Of a DNA stretch of 64,000 nucleotides, positions 53,124 to 63,686 are shown piece after piece. Positions within the stretch are counted from its first letter, which is position 1, and the number at the start of each line of letters is the position of its first letter. The notes below the pieces were generated by a model. That model did no database searches. It was not told the origin of the DNA and saw only the letters and a list, made by a program, of their open reading frames with translations. The position numbers were made by a program, and so were the translations under genes. Source of the DNA: Circinella minor (taxonomy: Eukaryota > Mucoromycota > Mucoromycetes > Mucorales > Lichtheimiaceae); NCBI GenBank assembly GCA_016758965.1, contig JAEPRB010000140.1, forward strand, positions 43,185 to 107,184, in the 5' to 3' direction.

Positions 53124-54460
53124 ATGACAACCAAAGAAGAAGAAAAAAAACAAGGTTCATCAGCATTAGAAGTCAATGCTACTAATGAAGACGAAGCCAA
53201 ATTTGGATCACGACTTTTAAATAATTCTGATTCAGTTTTTGATCATAATGCATGGTAATTTGCAAAAGACATCGCCAGGGAAAAAGCCCTTTTTCCTCCT
53301 CCGTTTTTTTTTTTCAAAAATAGGATCCATTTTAATTTTCAATTCTTAAAAATAAAATAAAATTAGGGATCATGTAGAATGGGATGAAGCTCATGAAAAA
53401 TATGCACAAAGTCAACTTGAAAGACATCAAAATAGTCCTGTACCAAAAGACGAACAAGGTAAAAAAGAAAGAAAGAGGGGGAAAAAATAAGTGTGATTTA
53501 TAAATTGACTCATAAACATATACATATATAGATCAATATTATGAACAAGCACCTGAATTTTGGAATAAATTTTATGAAAAAAATGAAAATAGATTTTTTA
53601 AAGATAGAAATTGGTTAAGACTTGAATTTCCTGAACTTTTTGAAACTACATTACCTGAGGTAAAAAAAAAAAAAAAAAAAAAAAATATGGTTTTTTATGG
53701 GTAAAAAAAAAAAAAACTTCTGTTCTTTCCTCACTGATAGATTTGTTTGACATTATTTTTTGTTTTTAGGCTGGATCAAAAAGAATTTTTGAAGTGGGTT
53801 GTGGTGCTGGTAACACTTTATTCCCATTATTACAACAAAATCAAAACCCAGATTTATTTCTCTATGCAGCTGATTTCTCAAGTACAGCTGTTCAAGTAGT
53901 AAAAAATAGTGATCTTTATGATACAACCAAAGCAAAAGCATTTGTTTGGGATTTATCTAGTTCTAAATTACCTGAAGAAATTGAAGCTGGTTCATTGGAT
54001 ATTATTGTTTTGATTTTTGTATTTTCTGCACTTGCACCTGAACAATGGAATCAAGCACTTTTAAATATTCACAAGGTTAGTAAAAGTGGATTCAAAGAGC
54101 AGGAGGTGAAAATTGACCTAAAAAGATGAAAAATGAATAACATTTTATTATATATATATATATATATAGTTACTTAAACCAGGAGGTTTAGTCGTATTTC
54201 GTGATTATGGACGACATGATCTTGCACAACTTCGATTTAAAGAACGTCGATTATTAAGTGATAACTTTTATATTCGAGGAGATGGTACACGTGTTTATTT
54301 CTTTACATCAGAAGAAATTGAAACAATGTTTAAAACAAAGACACCTCAACCTGGTTTTGAAATTGAACAAAATGCAGTGGATCGTCGACTTATCGTTAAT
54401 CGAGGCAAAAAATTAAAAATGTATCGAGTTTGGTTACAAGGCAAATTTAAAAAATTATAG
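53124..54460 (+). CDS. tRNA N3-methylcytidine methyltransferase (METTL2/TRM140 family)
   Basis: Exons: 53124-53254, 53367-53458, 53532-53659, 53770-54075 and 54170-54460; 948 nt, 315 aa. SAM-dependent enzyme that makes m3C at position 32 of certain tRNAs (Thr, Arg, Ser according to paralog). The N-terminal family block ([20 protein letters not shown], then [27 protein letters not shown]) precedes the Rossmann motif [16 protein letters not shown]. Later motifs are [12 protein letters not shown], the [12 protein letters not shown] strand, [35 protein letters not shown] and the C-terminal [20 protein letters not shown]. The close match to METTL2 across the whole length makes the call firm; no actin-binding fusion as in budding-yeast Abp140 is present. 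The chosen ATG is in the exon that carries the start of homology. Confidence 0.95.
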
Positions 54461-55289
54461 TATTTTAAACTTTTAAATATATTGATTAATAAAAAAAAAA
54501 AATTCTTGATGATCATTACGTTTCTTTTTGGAAGGGATAAGGAAAAGGTGTTGGCGAGGAAAATTTATGAATTGATGTAATTAGAAGGAAAGAAAAAAGG
54601 TTTTTTTTTTGTTCTAGTAGTAATTATAGGATAAATTATTAATAGTCTCGTTTTCTGTACATGGCTGGCTATCCATTTTGGGGATTTCCTTTCTAGTTGC
54701 CAAAACTAAGTATCTTTTTATCCTTCTTTTTTTCTGATACATATTATTTTGAAAAAAAAAAAAGACTTATATTCTCAATCTTTATATTTTATTTTCAGCA
54801 ATTAATGTTTTCCATAATGTTAAAATCTCATGAATTTGCTAAATTATAATGTCGTTTCTTCGGTTCTAGAACCAAGTCGGTTCCGGTTGGGTTCCGGTTC
54901 TTATTGGGGGAGGGGAGAGATCCTAGCTACATACTGTCCTTCTGCGTCGTTGAAGTCCCAAACAATCCTGCGTATACTCAAGAAAATGTTACTTCCAAAG
55001 ATATCTTATACGGAATTCTTTGACGATAAGACGGTTCTTGGTTTTTCGCAATGGTGCATCACAAATAAACTTGATTTTATAAGCTTGCCCACGAGCAGAA
55101 AAAGAAAACAGGGTGTTAATACCAGAACTTGGCAATTATATGTCCTACGTAAAAAAAGAACATTTTGGTAAAGGTTCCATAGTTGTATCATATTACTTTG
55201 TTATACTAACTGTCTTTTTTTATCATTATTACGTGGTAGCTAATTGGGCTAAGAACACTGTCATGTTCTTATCAAACCATTAAAATTAC
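54461..55289. other. Intergenic sequence and orphan open frame beside the transposon island
   Basis: The METTL2-like 3' UTR is followed at 54830-55171 by a 113-codon plus-strand open frame of normal composition (contains ILRILKKMLLPKISYTEFFD and GFSQWCITNKLDFISLPTSR). Its tail (NTRTWQLYVLRKKR) could be a helix-turn-helix-like domain of the recombinase remnant that follows, but it is in another frame and the assignment is speculative. Confidence 0.35.
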
Positions 55290-55635
55290 ATCAAACAACT
55301 AAAAGAAGAAGGATACCAAATTGCTGGCTACGCGCGTGAGTCACCTGGGGAACGACCAAACCGAGTAGCAAATTTGACAGTCATGGTGAATAATCTTAAG
55401 AAATGATCTTTAGTATCAATGCTTTGTATCTACCGCTTGCAATACTTCTGACAAGCTAAAAGAACGTGACCTACGTGATACATCACATTTAAACATACCA
55501 AGAACCCAAGGAAACATCCAAGGTATGTGGTACGCTATTGTATTTATATAGAGAGAGATCATTTATATATTTCACCCTTCTACTTTTTAGACAGGAACGG
55601 TCACATTGCTTCAAACAAGAAAAAAGATATGTGAC
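55290..55635 (+). pseudogene. Decayed serine-recombinase-like (IS607 TnpA-type) ORF
   Basis: A first segment reads LKEEGYQIAGYARESPGERP then ANLTVMVNNLKK and stops at TGA 55404-55406. It resembles the N-terminus of serine recombinases (IGYARVST... NLxxQxxxLK), with Ser in ARES at the catalytic position. A second segment, shifted by one base, continues FVSTACNTSDKLKERDLRDT in the way these proteins do (VFVD.ASG...R). The stop looks like a CGA-to-TGA change. A GTATGT donor and TTTAG acceptor follow near 55523-55590. IS607-like recombinases accompany Fanzor/TnpB-type genes in some fungi; none is recognised here. The call rests on short motifs only. Confidence 0.4.
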
Positions 55636-55910
55636 CGACTTGGTAACAGGTAGAAGTAAAAAGTGAACTCATTTGGGTTATATGGGTTGTACAAGCTAGT
55701 TCAGCAGTATAAATGGGCTGTTTCATCTATCGACCTGGACAAAAGTTCACTCTAGACATGACTAGTCTATAACAAGATATGTCTCGTTGCCATTGATTAC
55801 GCTGGCTTGAGCACAAACCAACAGAATACGTATTTATGATGTTGTGCAGTAAGTTATTAAACTTATAAGACCAAACTTATTAATAGGCTAAAAACATTTC
55901 TTTTTACTAG

Positions 55911-56852
55911 TCACCACAACGTATTGGAAAAGATCATCATTGACCAAATACCATTCTATAACCAGGCGACATGCTTTGCTAAAAGTCAAATACTGTCACC
56001 GCTCGCTATAACGATACACCCCGTCAGACCAAAAGTGTATCGTTATATCGAATTATCGTTATATCGAATTCTTGATCTAAGTTATAATGATCAGATAAGA
56101 TGTCATCCATATGATGTACTTGGCCTTATTTGTATCTATATGTCTTATAAAAAGACTAAACTCTAGAACTTTATATTGTCCATACTAAAAATAAGCTATA
56201 AAAATAAAACAGTTCTTTTTTTTGTACAGTTTTCTTTGTCAAATATCCCCCGTCTTATTACTTCTAATTGAATTACAACCACGTAATCGCATATAATTAA
56301 TGCTGATCCCCTATAAGAAAAAAATGCGAGTATCATATTATGATAAGCATCAAAAACCGTCTACGTATTATTGTTTACAAATCCATGTCAATTGACAAAG
56401 AAAAAGTTAGACAAGCATAATTGGGGAAAAAACAAATCTAATTTTTATAAGAAAGAGGCATAAGCAAAATATCACTGATTTTTTTTAGTAAGACAGTGCC
56501 TGAAGATAAATTTGATATTCAAATTATTAAGACTTGACAAAAATGTTTAAAAACTAAAGTTAGAATATAAAAAATGCTCAACAAACTAGTATTATTTCTT
56601 TTTTAAAAAAATAAAGATATTATTTGTTCGCTCGATGTAACGATATTTTTGCCAAAACTCTATCGGATATCGTTATATAAAATTAACGATATTTCCCTGC
56701 TTAATCTGTCTTGCACCCCAAAACCCGATCGTTATATCGAAACATCGTTATATCGAATATCGTTATAGTGAGCGGTGACAGTACTAAATGATATTTCAGT
56801 TCTTGATGTATTTGACTGCCGAAAAAGATCTTTACAACGATCCAAAGTTTAA
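55911..56852 (+). pseudogene. Exon-like reading frame split by transposon copy B
   Basis: After a good acceptor-like sequence (TTTTTACTAG at 55901-55910) a frame runs HHNVLEKIIIDQIPFYNQ and on to the TA at 55991-55992, where the transposon begins. Past the element and its second TA (56782-56783) the same frame resumes (NDISVLDVFDCRKRSLQ) and ends at TAA 56850-56852. The flank lengths keep the frame when element plus one TA are removed, so the insertion interrupted a pre-existing open frame. Family not recognised; it may belong to the neighbouring recombinase-type element. Confidence 0.5.
55993..56781 (-). mobile_element. Non-autonomous DNA transposon copy B (789 bp, inverted relative to copy A)
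   Basis: Flanked by TA (55991-55992, 56782-56783). Both ends read CTGTCACCGCTC inward, a one-base variant of the copy A terminus. The element is the reverse complement of 30927-31672 along its full length, with small differences and one extra subterminal TATAACGAT-type unit (43 bp). No transposase is visible in the interior. Divergence from copy A is modest, so both moved relatively recently from related sources. Confidence 0.85.
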
Positions 56853-57408
56853 ATAAAATAAACAAAATCCCTTTTTTTATATTTTAATTATATCATTTGA
56901 CGCCATAAAAATGGTGTCTTTCTCTTCCAAAATAATATATTAGTACAATAAATAATATCCATGTCTCATATATATATATATATATATATATTGTGGTTCT
57001 AGAAACAAGTATTAAAAAATACGACAAGATCTCGGTGAAAACCCGACATTTCGTTTTTTGCCAGGTGCGAAAATTATTCTTGGCAAAATAATTTGGGAGT
57101 ACGTAGTTGTCGACCTGTAAAATAAACGCACAGACCACAAATCTTGTTACAACATCAGTCCTGATAATAATATAATGATGACAAATAACACATTTCAAAA
57201 ATACATAATTTTTTATTAGTTAAAAGAAACAAAAATCATATAGATGACTTTACATCCATATCATTTCACCAAAAAAAAAAAAAAAAAAAAAAAAAAAAGA
57301 CTATCAAAGTCAATTATGTTAATAATTTATGTAACAAAAAAATTAATTCTGTTAAATAATAATAATAAAATTCCATTATTGTTTATTTTTGGCTTTTAAT
57401 AATTTTTT
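56853..57408. other. Intergenic region downstream of the transposon island
   Basis: 556 bp with a TA repeat near 56969-56990 and a 28-base A-run near 57271-57298 next to the PPP1R21-like gene 3' end. A minus-strand open frame at 56893-57198 has no recognisable pattern. Confidence 0.5.
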
Positions 57409-60400
57409 TTATCGTTGAGCTTGTTGCATCTGAGCAATATATTGTTCAGTCATTTCTCGAAGTTGTTCTTGATAACTCTTTTCCGTGGTATCCAATAATT
57501 CCTAATTATTATTATTACAAGTTTAGTAAAATTAAAAGGAAGTACATTCACCCTCCTCCCCCCACCCCTTTTTTTTTTTTACCTTGGTTTTATTCAAATC
57601 TTTTTGTAATCGTTCAGTTTCACCTATTAACCTATGATTTTCTTCAGTTTCTCCAGCTAAACGATCTTTTAGGGTATCCACCATTTTTGCAAATCGTACT
57701 GCTTTACTATCAGCAAGTTGTAACTATATATATTCAATTTGTTTTTTTTTATTGTATCAATACCCAGAAATAAATAAAAAGAAATAGTATTTTGTATCTT
57801 CCACCTTTTCCTGTCCTTTTTTTTTTTACCTTATCAGTGAGTTGTTTCATCTGGCTTTCATAATATGCTTCTAGTTCTGCTTCTCGTGCCTAGATTATTA
57901 TTTTTTTCGTTATAATTAATTTACTTGCTCAAAGATAAAATATATTCTATTCACGCCTCCCTCAATGTAAAAACAAACCTTAGATTCATGTGATTCAGAT
58001 TTAACAATACCATTTATTTCTTGTTGTTTTTCCTCCTGAGTTGCTTCACCATTCGTTGATTTTTTGGATTCAAGTATCTGCTCTGAATTTTCATTTATAG
58101 AATTTGGAACAACTTCTTTTTCTTCAGGAGCATCTTCACCACGATAAACAAATACATCATCATCATCCTCTTCTTCTTCTTCTTCTTCTACCTCCTTTGT
58201 CTCCTTTATATTTTCTTGTGATTTTTCTGTTGATTGGTATACAAAATTTTCATCATCATCTTTTTTTTTGTCTTGTTGTTTGGTATCAATGGGTGGTGAT
58301 AAATTGGCTTGGGTTTCTTTATCGTCTGTTGGTTTAGATGTAATTAATTCAACTTCATTTTTGAGTTTTTCATTTGTTGCTTTCGCTGTATCCAATTCTT
58401 GTTGTACAGTTATAAGATCATTTGCCTATAAATTTATATAGAAATATTGTTTGTAAATATTACAGTATACTCTCTCATCTTCCTCTATCCTCTACTTACT
58501 TGTTTCTTGATCTGTTCTTCCAAACGGGTATTTTCTTGCTCTAATTGAATTATTCTTTCATTATCTTGTTGATTATTTAATTCTATTCGAAGTTGTTCTA
58601 TAGTTTTTTCCAAAGCTGTCATTTGTTCTGTTGTTTTAACATCCTCTTTTTCTTTGGTTTCCAAAATTTCTTTTGTTCGGGCTAATAATAATTTATACAG
58701 TTAATATATTTTGTAATATTGAAATGCGACCTGGCAAAATAATATATAATTAATTTACCTTCTGATTCTTCAACACGTTGTGCTAATGCTTGTGTTCGTT
58801 CAGACCAAGTTTCACTTGATATCTTTAATTTAGCAGCAATTTCATGGGGTAATCCTTTTAATGTTGTCTAATTTTTTTTTTAATATATTTGTAATTAGAT
58901 ATAAATAACAACTCTATAAACTCTTTCAAATCATAAGTTACCTTCTCACGTAAAGCATAAATATAATTTTTTGCTTGTTCTTCCAAAACTTGTAATGCTT
59001 CACAAGCTGGAATGACTTGTGCTAAATTAGGCTAAAGAAGCAAAAAATAAATAATTTATGAGTCATTATGTAAATATTAAAAACACACTTATTATAAACT
59101 TACAATTTCTGATGATCCATCATTTTCTTCAATATCTCCAAGTTTTGCTAATAAAATACCACGTAAACTTTCGATTTCTGAACGTAATTCCACATCATCT
59201 TGTTTTATATTACTTTCTTGTTCACTTAAAAGTTTCGTTTTTCTTATTTTTTTTTTTTATCCAAGAATTATATCAATTTTTACTTTATTCATTTAATATA
59301 TTTATAATCTTTTTCTCTCTCACTCTCTCTCTCTCTCTCTATCCCCTTCCTTCCTCCTTTAAAAAAAACTTACTCTGCTAATTCCTTCTTTAAATTATTT
59401 ACTTCAGTTTTAAGTGTAGTTATCTCTTGTTTTAATCCTGTTGCTTGATCACGACGATCTTTTTGTACAGTGGATCTTTCAACTTCTAACACTTCAATAC
59501 GTTTTTCAAAATTTTTTATTTGTAAATGTAAACCATTAACATGTTCAGTATAAATATGACGGTTTTCAGAAAGTTCTTCATGTAATCGTTCTAATAGAAA
59601 ATAATAATAATAATAATATTAACATAAACGTTCTGTTTTTTATTTTGTCCCCTTCATAATATACAAGATATATATTTTTTACCATTTTCATCAATTTTTT
59701 TTGCTAAATCAGTATTAGCTGCATCTAATGCTTGTGTACTTTTTTCTAATTCTTTTTTTACTGCACCTCCAAGAAGAGAGAAATGGGATCCTTTCTGAAA
59801 TATATTTCCATATTACTTTTTTACACTCTAAATTTTTCTTTACTCGTCTTTTTTTTTTTCCAAATTTATTTTACCTGTTCACCATCACGTACTGCTTCAA
59901 TACGTTTTGTTAATCTTTCATTATGAAAAGCTAATAAATCCAATTGTTCTTGTAACTATTATTAATTAAATCCCCCCCCCCCAAAAAAAAATAAAATAAA
60001 ATATAATAGATTTTAGTGTATCTCATATAACTTTTTAACCTATTCCCAACTCTTATATATATTTTCTTACCTTTCTTAATTCCTTTTCTTTTTCTTTAAC
60101 ATTTCCTTGTAATGAAGTTGTCGTTGATTGTTCCTATATATATATATAAATATATATATTTCAATTTGAATAACCATAACAACCATTGATTCCTTCTTCT
60201 TTCATATCAAATATGTATATATATATATATATCCATAACAACAGCAAACCTACCTTAATAAGACCTTTTTTTAATACAGTATGTTGTGCTTTCAATCTAC
60301 CAAAAAGAAATAGAAACATGTCAATTACAAAATACAATAGACAACTGGTATTTCTCTTCCCCTCCCCCCCCCTCCCCCTTTTTTTTTCTCTTCTAGAATG

Positions 60401-60745
60401 TAAATGAAGTTTGTTCTTTTATCTTACCGAGAATATTCTTGAAGTAGTTTTTGATGTTTTTGTGCCAATTCTTCAGCTGATGTTGGAATAGCACCTAGTT
60501 AAAAAAAAACAACACATTTGCGTTCCCCGATCAAATATATATTTACATCATTAATAAGTAAATTGAAATGCTTATATATATATATATATATATATATATT
60601 TTTGGACAATAAGCTTTTATTGATATAAAAATATAAAGTAAATTGAAAATAATAATAATAATAAAAAGGGTACTTTTTTCATAAATTACTATTGTTCATT
60701 ATATATTACTTTTTAAAAGAACCATTTACCTGCATGAGCACTCAT
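57409..60745 (-). CDS. PPP1R21-like coiled-coil protein (KLRAQ family; FERRY complex subunit 2 homolog)
   Basis: Fifteen exons (minus): 60745-60730, 60494-60428, 60296-60254, 60133-60071, 59955-59875, 59794-59683, 59590-59374, 59224-59104, 59031-58942, 58867-58759, 58681-58500, 58425-57979, 57889-57830, 57723-57583 and 57501-57409; 1842 nt, 613 aa (human 780). The N-terminus SAEELAQKHQKLLQEYSRLK then AQHTVLKKGLIKEQ matches the human KLRAQ block; the next part (LQEQLDLLAFHNERLTKRIE, KKIDENERLHEEL) follows in the same order. The C-terminus QMKQLTDKLQLADSKAVRFA through KELLDTTEKSYQEQLREMTE matches the human end. The human TTKRSYEDQL region is nearly identical in form. The central globular part is much reduced and replaced by an acidic stretch near residues 430-490. 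In mammals FERRY links Rab5 endosomes to mRNA transport. Confidence 0.85.
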
Positions 60746-63014
60746 TATTATTATTATTTTTTGTGGGATGTTAAAGCGCAACTTGGCAAGTTAATAATTT
60801 ATTTAACTTATCTCTCTCTCTCTTTTTTTTTTCGGAGTCTCGCTCCCCCCCCCCTTTTTCCCCGTTCTCAATTGTAACCCATCTTTTATTTTTTATGCGC
60901 ACTACCACCCTTCTTATTTTTGGAAACAATTAAATAATATTAAACCACGAGCAATTTTTTTTTAAAATTAAAATAGGGGGGTGGGATTTGGGGAGCGGGG
61001 GAGGGAGTGGAAATGTATTATATACATTTTTATATACTGTAGAAAAGAGTGATATAATAACTAATACTATATACACTTTTTATTTTTACTTAAAGTACTT
61101 TGGTCATTTGTTCATCATCATATAAAACTATGTAATTATATGGGTACATTTATCTCTGATATAAGAAACAGAGTAGCCATCAAGCAAAGAAAAAAAAGAG
61201 GGTTGAATATGTTTCAAAAGGCTACATAAAGTCTAGCGGTTCCTATGAAATAATAATATAATAATATACATCTTTTATATCCTAAAAAAAAAAAGCGGAC
61301 GGTGAAATTACAGGATTTCTCCCTAAAATTCGGTTCACACCAGATCCTACGGAGAGGAATTAAAAACCACACGAACTTGAGATAGATCCTGGTAAATCTC
61401 GGTGGGTTTATATATTTCCGTTATATGTGGTTTTCCTCGGTGGCAAAACAACCCCCCCGGGAGAAATACCAAAGAAAACCGAGAGTTACAGAAATAATAA
61501 ACCATGAAACACAGAAGAAAACTGAGAACCACAATTAGACAGAGGGAAACAGAATACAAACACTATAATTATCAGATATAATCCAAAAAAAAAAAAATCA
61601 ACTCATATTCTTTTATTTTTTATATGTTTCTGCTAGTTTCTAAATCTATTGGTTATTTCAACACTATGTCTTTGTACGTACACATATAGTAAGAAATTTT
61701 TTTTTGTAGAGGACTTGAGGATTCCAAATGCACATACAATTTCCGATAAAATACATCACAGATATTTAGTAATAATAATGAGTAGAATTACTTGCTAACA
61801 TTAAAAGAGATTTTGCTAAATAGATAACCGTAACTTGTTAGTTTGACTCCTTGAGCAATATCAACAAGACAATAAGTATTTTTTTTTATCCGCTTGTAGA
61901 TTGATACGATTTATTATTCATCTAACAGTAATAAAAGTATTCTGTTATTTTTTTTTTATCTCTCTTGACTTTTTTTGACATCAATATAAATAATACGTAA
62001 TAAAAAATTACAATAACCAAAATAGTACTTTGATATTTCTACCGGTACAGTACTTTTGAAATCAATCCCTCAATTTACAAAAATATTGACTTTTTTTTTC
62101 GGTCAAATACGTACATTTTATATATTTCCCATTGAACCTCTACTTTCAAAATATGTTGAAGGATTTATACGTACTGAACTTAGCAAAAAAAAAAAAAAAT
62201 ATAGCGGGTTTAAACTTTTTTGAGACTGGAGTTGATGACAATAGTTTATACACAAGAAAGATTGTGAGACAAAAAGAGTATTGTTATGTATATATATAAT
62301 AATAATAATAATTGAATATCAGAGCAAAAGAAAAGAATGGATTATTTGACATGACAATAATAAATAGATAATAAAAATTTTCAATAACATGAATTCAATG
62401 GTCAGTTTATTATAAAAATATTTTATTTGTACGTATGCTGTTTTAAAGTAATATGAATAACAACTCCAAAGTTTCACGCCCCCTAAATCCCTTTACCCAA
62501 TCAATTTATCATCACTTACGTGCAATTATGGGTAACAAGGAAGGAAAATCTTTAGACATGAGAATCATTTTTATTTCCCATTCTTATTTCACATGATAAC
62601 GGTTTAAACAGATCCTAGAACATTCCAAGTTTACGAGTAAAAAAAGGAAGAAAAGCATGAATATAAAAAGCATAAAAAACATAAAAAAAAGAAAACCGTT
62701 CAAATGATTAAACAAATACCCAAATCTCCTATGCCAATACAAATATATTTTAAACTTCCTGTCACCCGATTGTTTCACAAAGCAACTCCGAAAAAGCACA
62801 GACCTCCTTAGGACCGCATCCACCTTTTTTCTTTTAAGAAGGAAACGAGAAAAAAAAAAGAGAAAAGTAATAGTATCTCTTTCTTATTCTAAATAAAGAA
62901 TTTATATCTTTATAATTTGTTATAATTAATATAAGTAGTTAGTTTTTATGTTTGTTCATGAATTGATTTAATCTAGTTTTAACCAACTCTCTTGTACTGT
63001 ACAAACTTGCATCG
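60746..63014. other. Intergenic region with unexplained lower-repeat segment
   Basis: 2.3 kb upstream of the PPP1R21-like start. A segment at about 61290-61560 is richer in G and C and free of homopolymers, with two CTCGGTGG words and imperfect inverted arms (AAAACCACA against TGTGGTTTT). From 61640 to 62450 TACGTA/GTAC words recur. At about 62640-62812 a short plus frame is Lys/His-rich then reads LPVTRLFHKATPKKHRPP and stops. No gene is supported. Confidence 0.45.
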
Positions 63015-63686
63015 ATGAAAGGAGAACCATTAAAAGGCACTGTCCATGGAAATCGATTACGATCATATAAATTGCCAAATGTACAATTCCGACCTTCTTT
63101 CACATCTTCTAATCCTATTACTGATCATCTAAATCTTTTACAAGACATTGAAAATATGAATAACAATCAAAATAATGATCTTGAAAACTGGATAATCCCA
63201 GAAGCTAGCAATCGAAATTCGAATTCCGTTGTTGATGATGAATTCATCGATATTGATTTTATTTTAAATGGTCCGAGTGCTACCGAACCCACTTCTCAAG
63301 AACCAACTGCAGAAACCACTAGAGACCCGAGGAGTACAAACGTTCAACCCCTTGAAATAGAAGGCGAAGCAAGAAACTTGGAAAATGTTGTATACTTATC
63401 GACAACTCTGGAACTATCTCCTTATACACAGTCCCTAATACAAGAATTAAGTTGGTATGAGGCGTACCGAGCAAATACCAAGAAGAACTGAGACGAAGTA
63501 ATCAAATGCATAGCAAATGAGATCGCCGGTTCTGACAACCTTGTTAAATTTATTGATGGAAGATTTGCTATAAAAGGAACAAAACAGATCCTTGAAACTA
63601 ATGGAATTTCATCAACAGAAACGTTGAACCCTGAAAACCAATTTAGGCGAAGATTAGCCAAAGAACTCAAGAGGAAGCTAAATTAA
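63015..63686 (+). pseudogene. Retroelement-Pol-tail-like ORF with one in-frame TGA
   Basis: 158 codons from ATG 63015 to TGA 63489-63491, then 64 further codons in exactly the same frame to TAA 63684-63686. Both parts read as protein (PLKGTVHGNRLRSYKLP near the start; NLVKFIDGRFAIKGTKQILE after the TGA). The VHGNRLRSYKLP motif resembles the segment that follows integrase in LTR-retrotransposon polyproteins (VHxDRLxPY), but no integrase lies upstream. The middle is acidic and Thr/Glu-rich. It may be a truncated retroelement or an orphan gene with a nonsense mutation. Confidence 0.4.

Noticed and set aside
56893..57198. 101-codon minus-strand open frame near the PPP1R21-like gene
   Set aside because: No protein family pattern; contains a TA-repeat-derived Tyr-Ile run.
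31926..63491. Reassignment or programmed read-through of TGA
   Set aside because: RFT1 and PMT2 clearly end in TGA and well-conserved genes have no internal TGA; the interrupted frames are all in decayed, mobile-type DNA.
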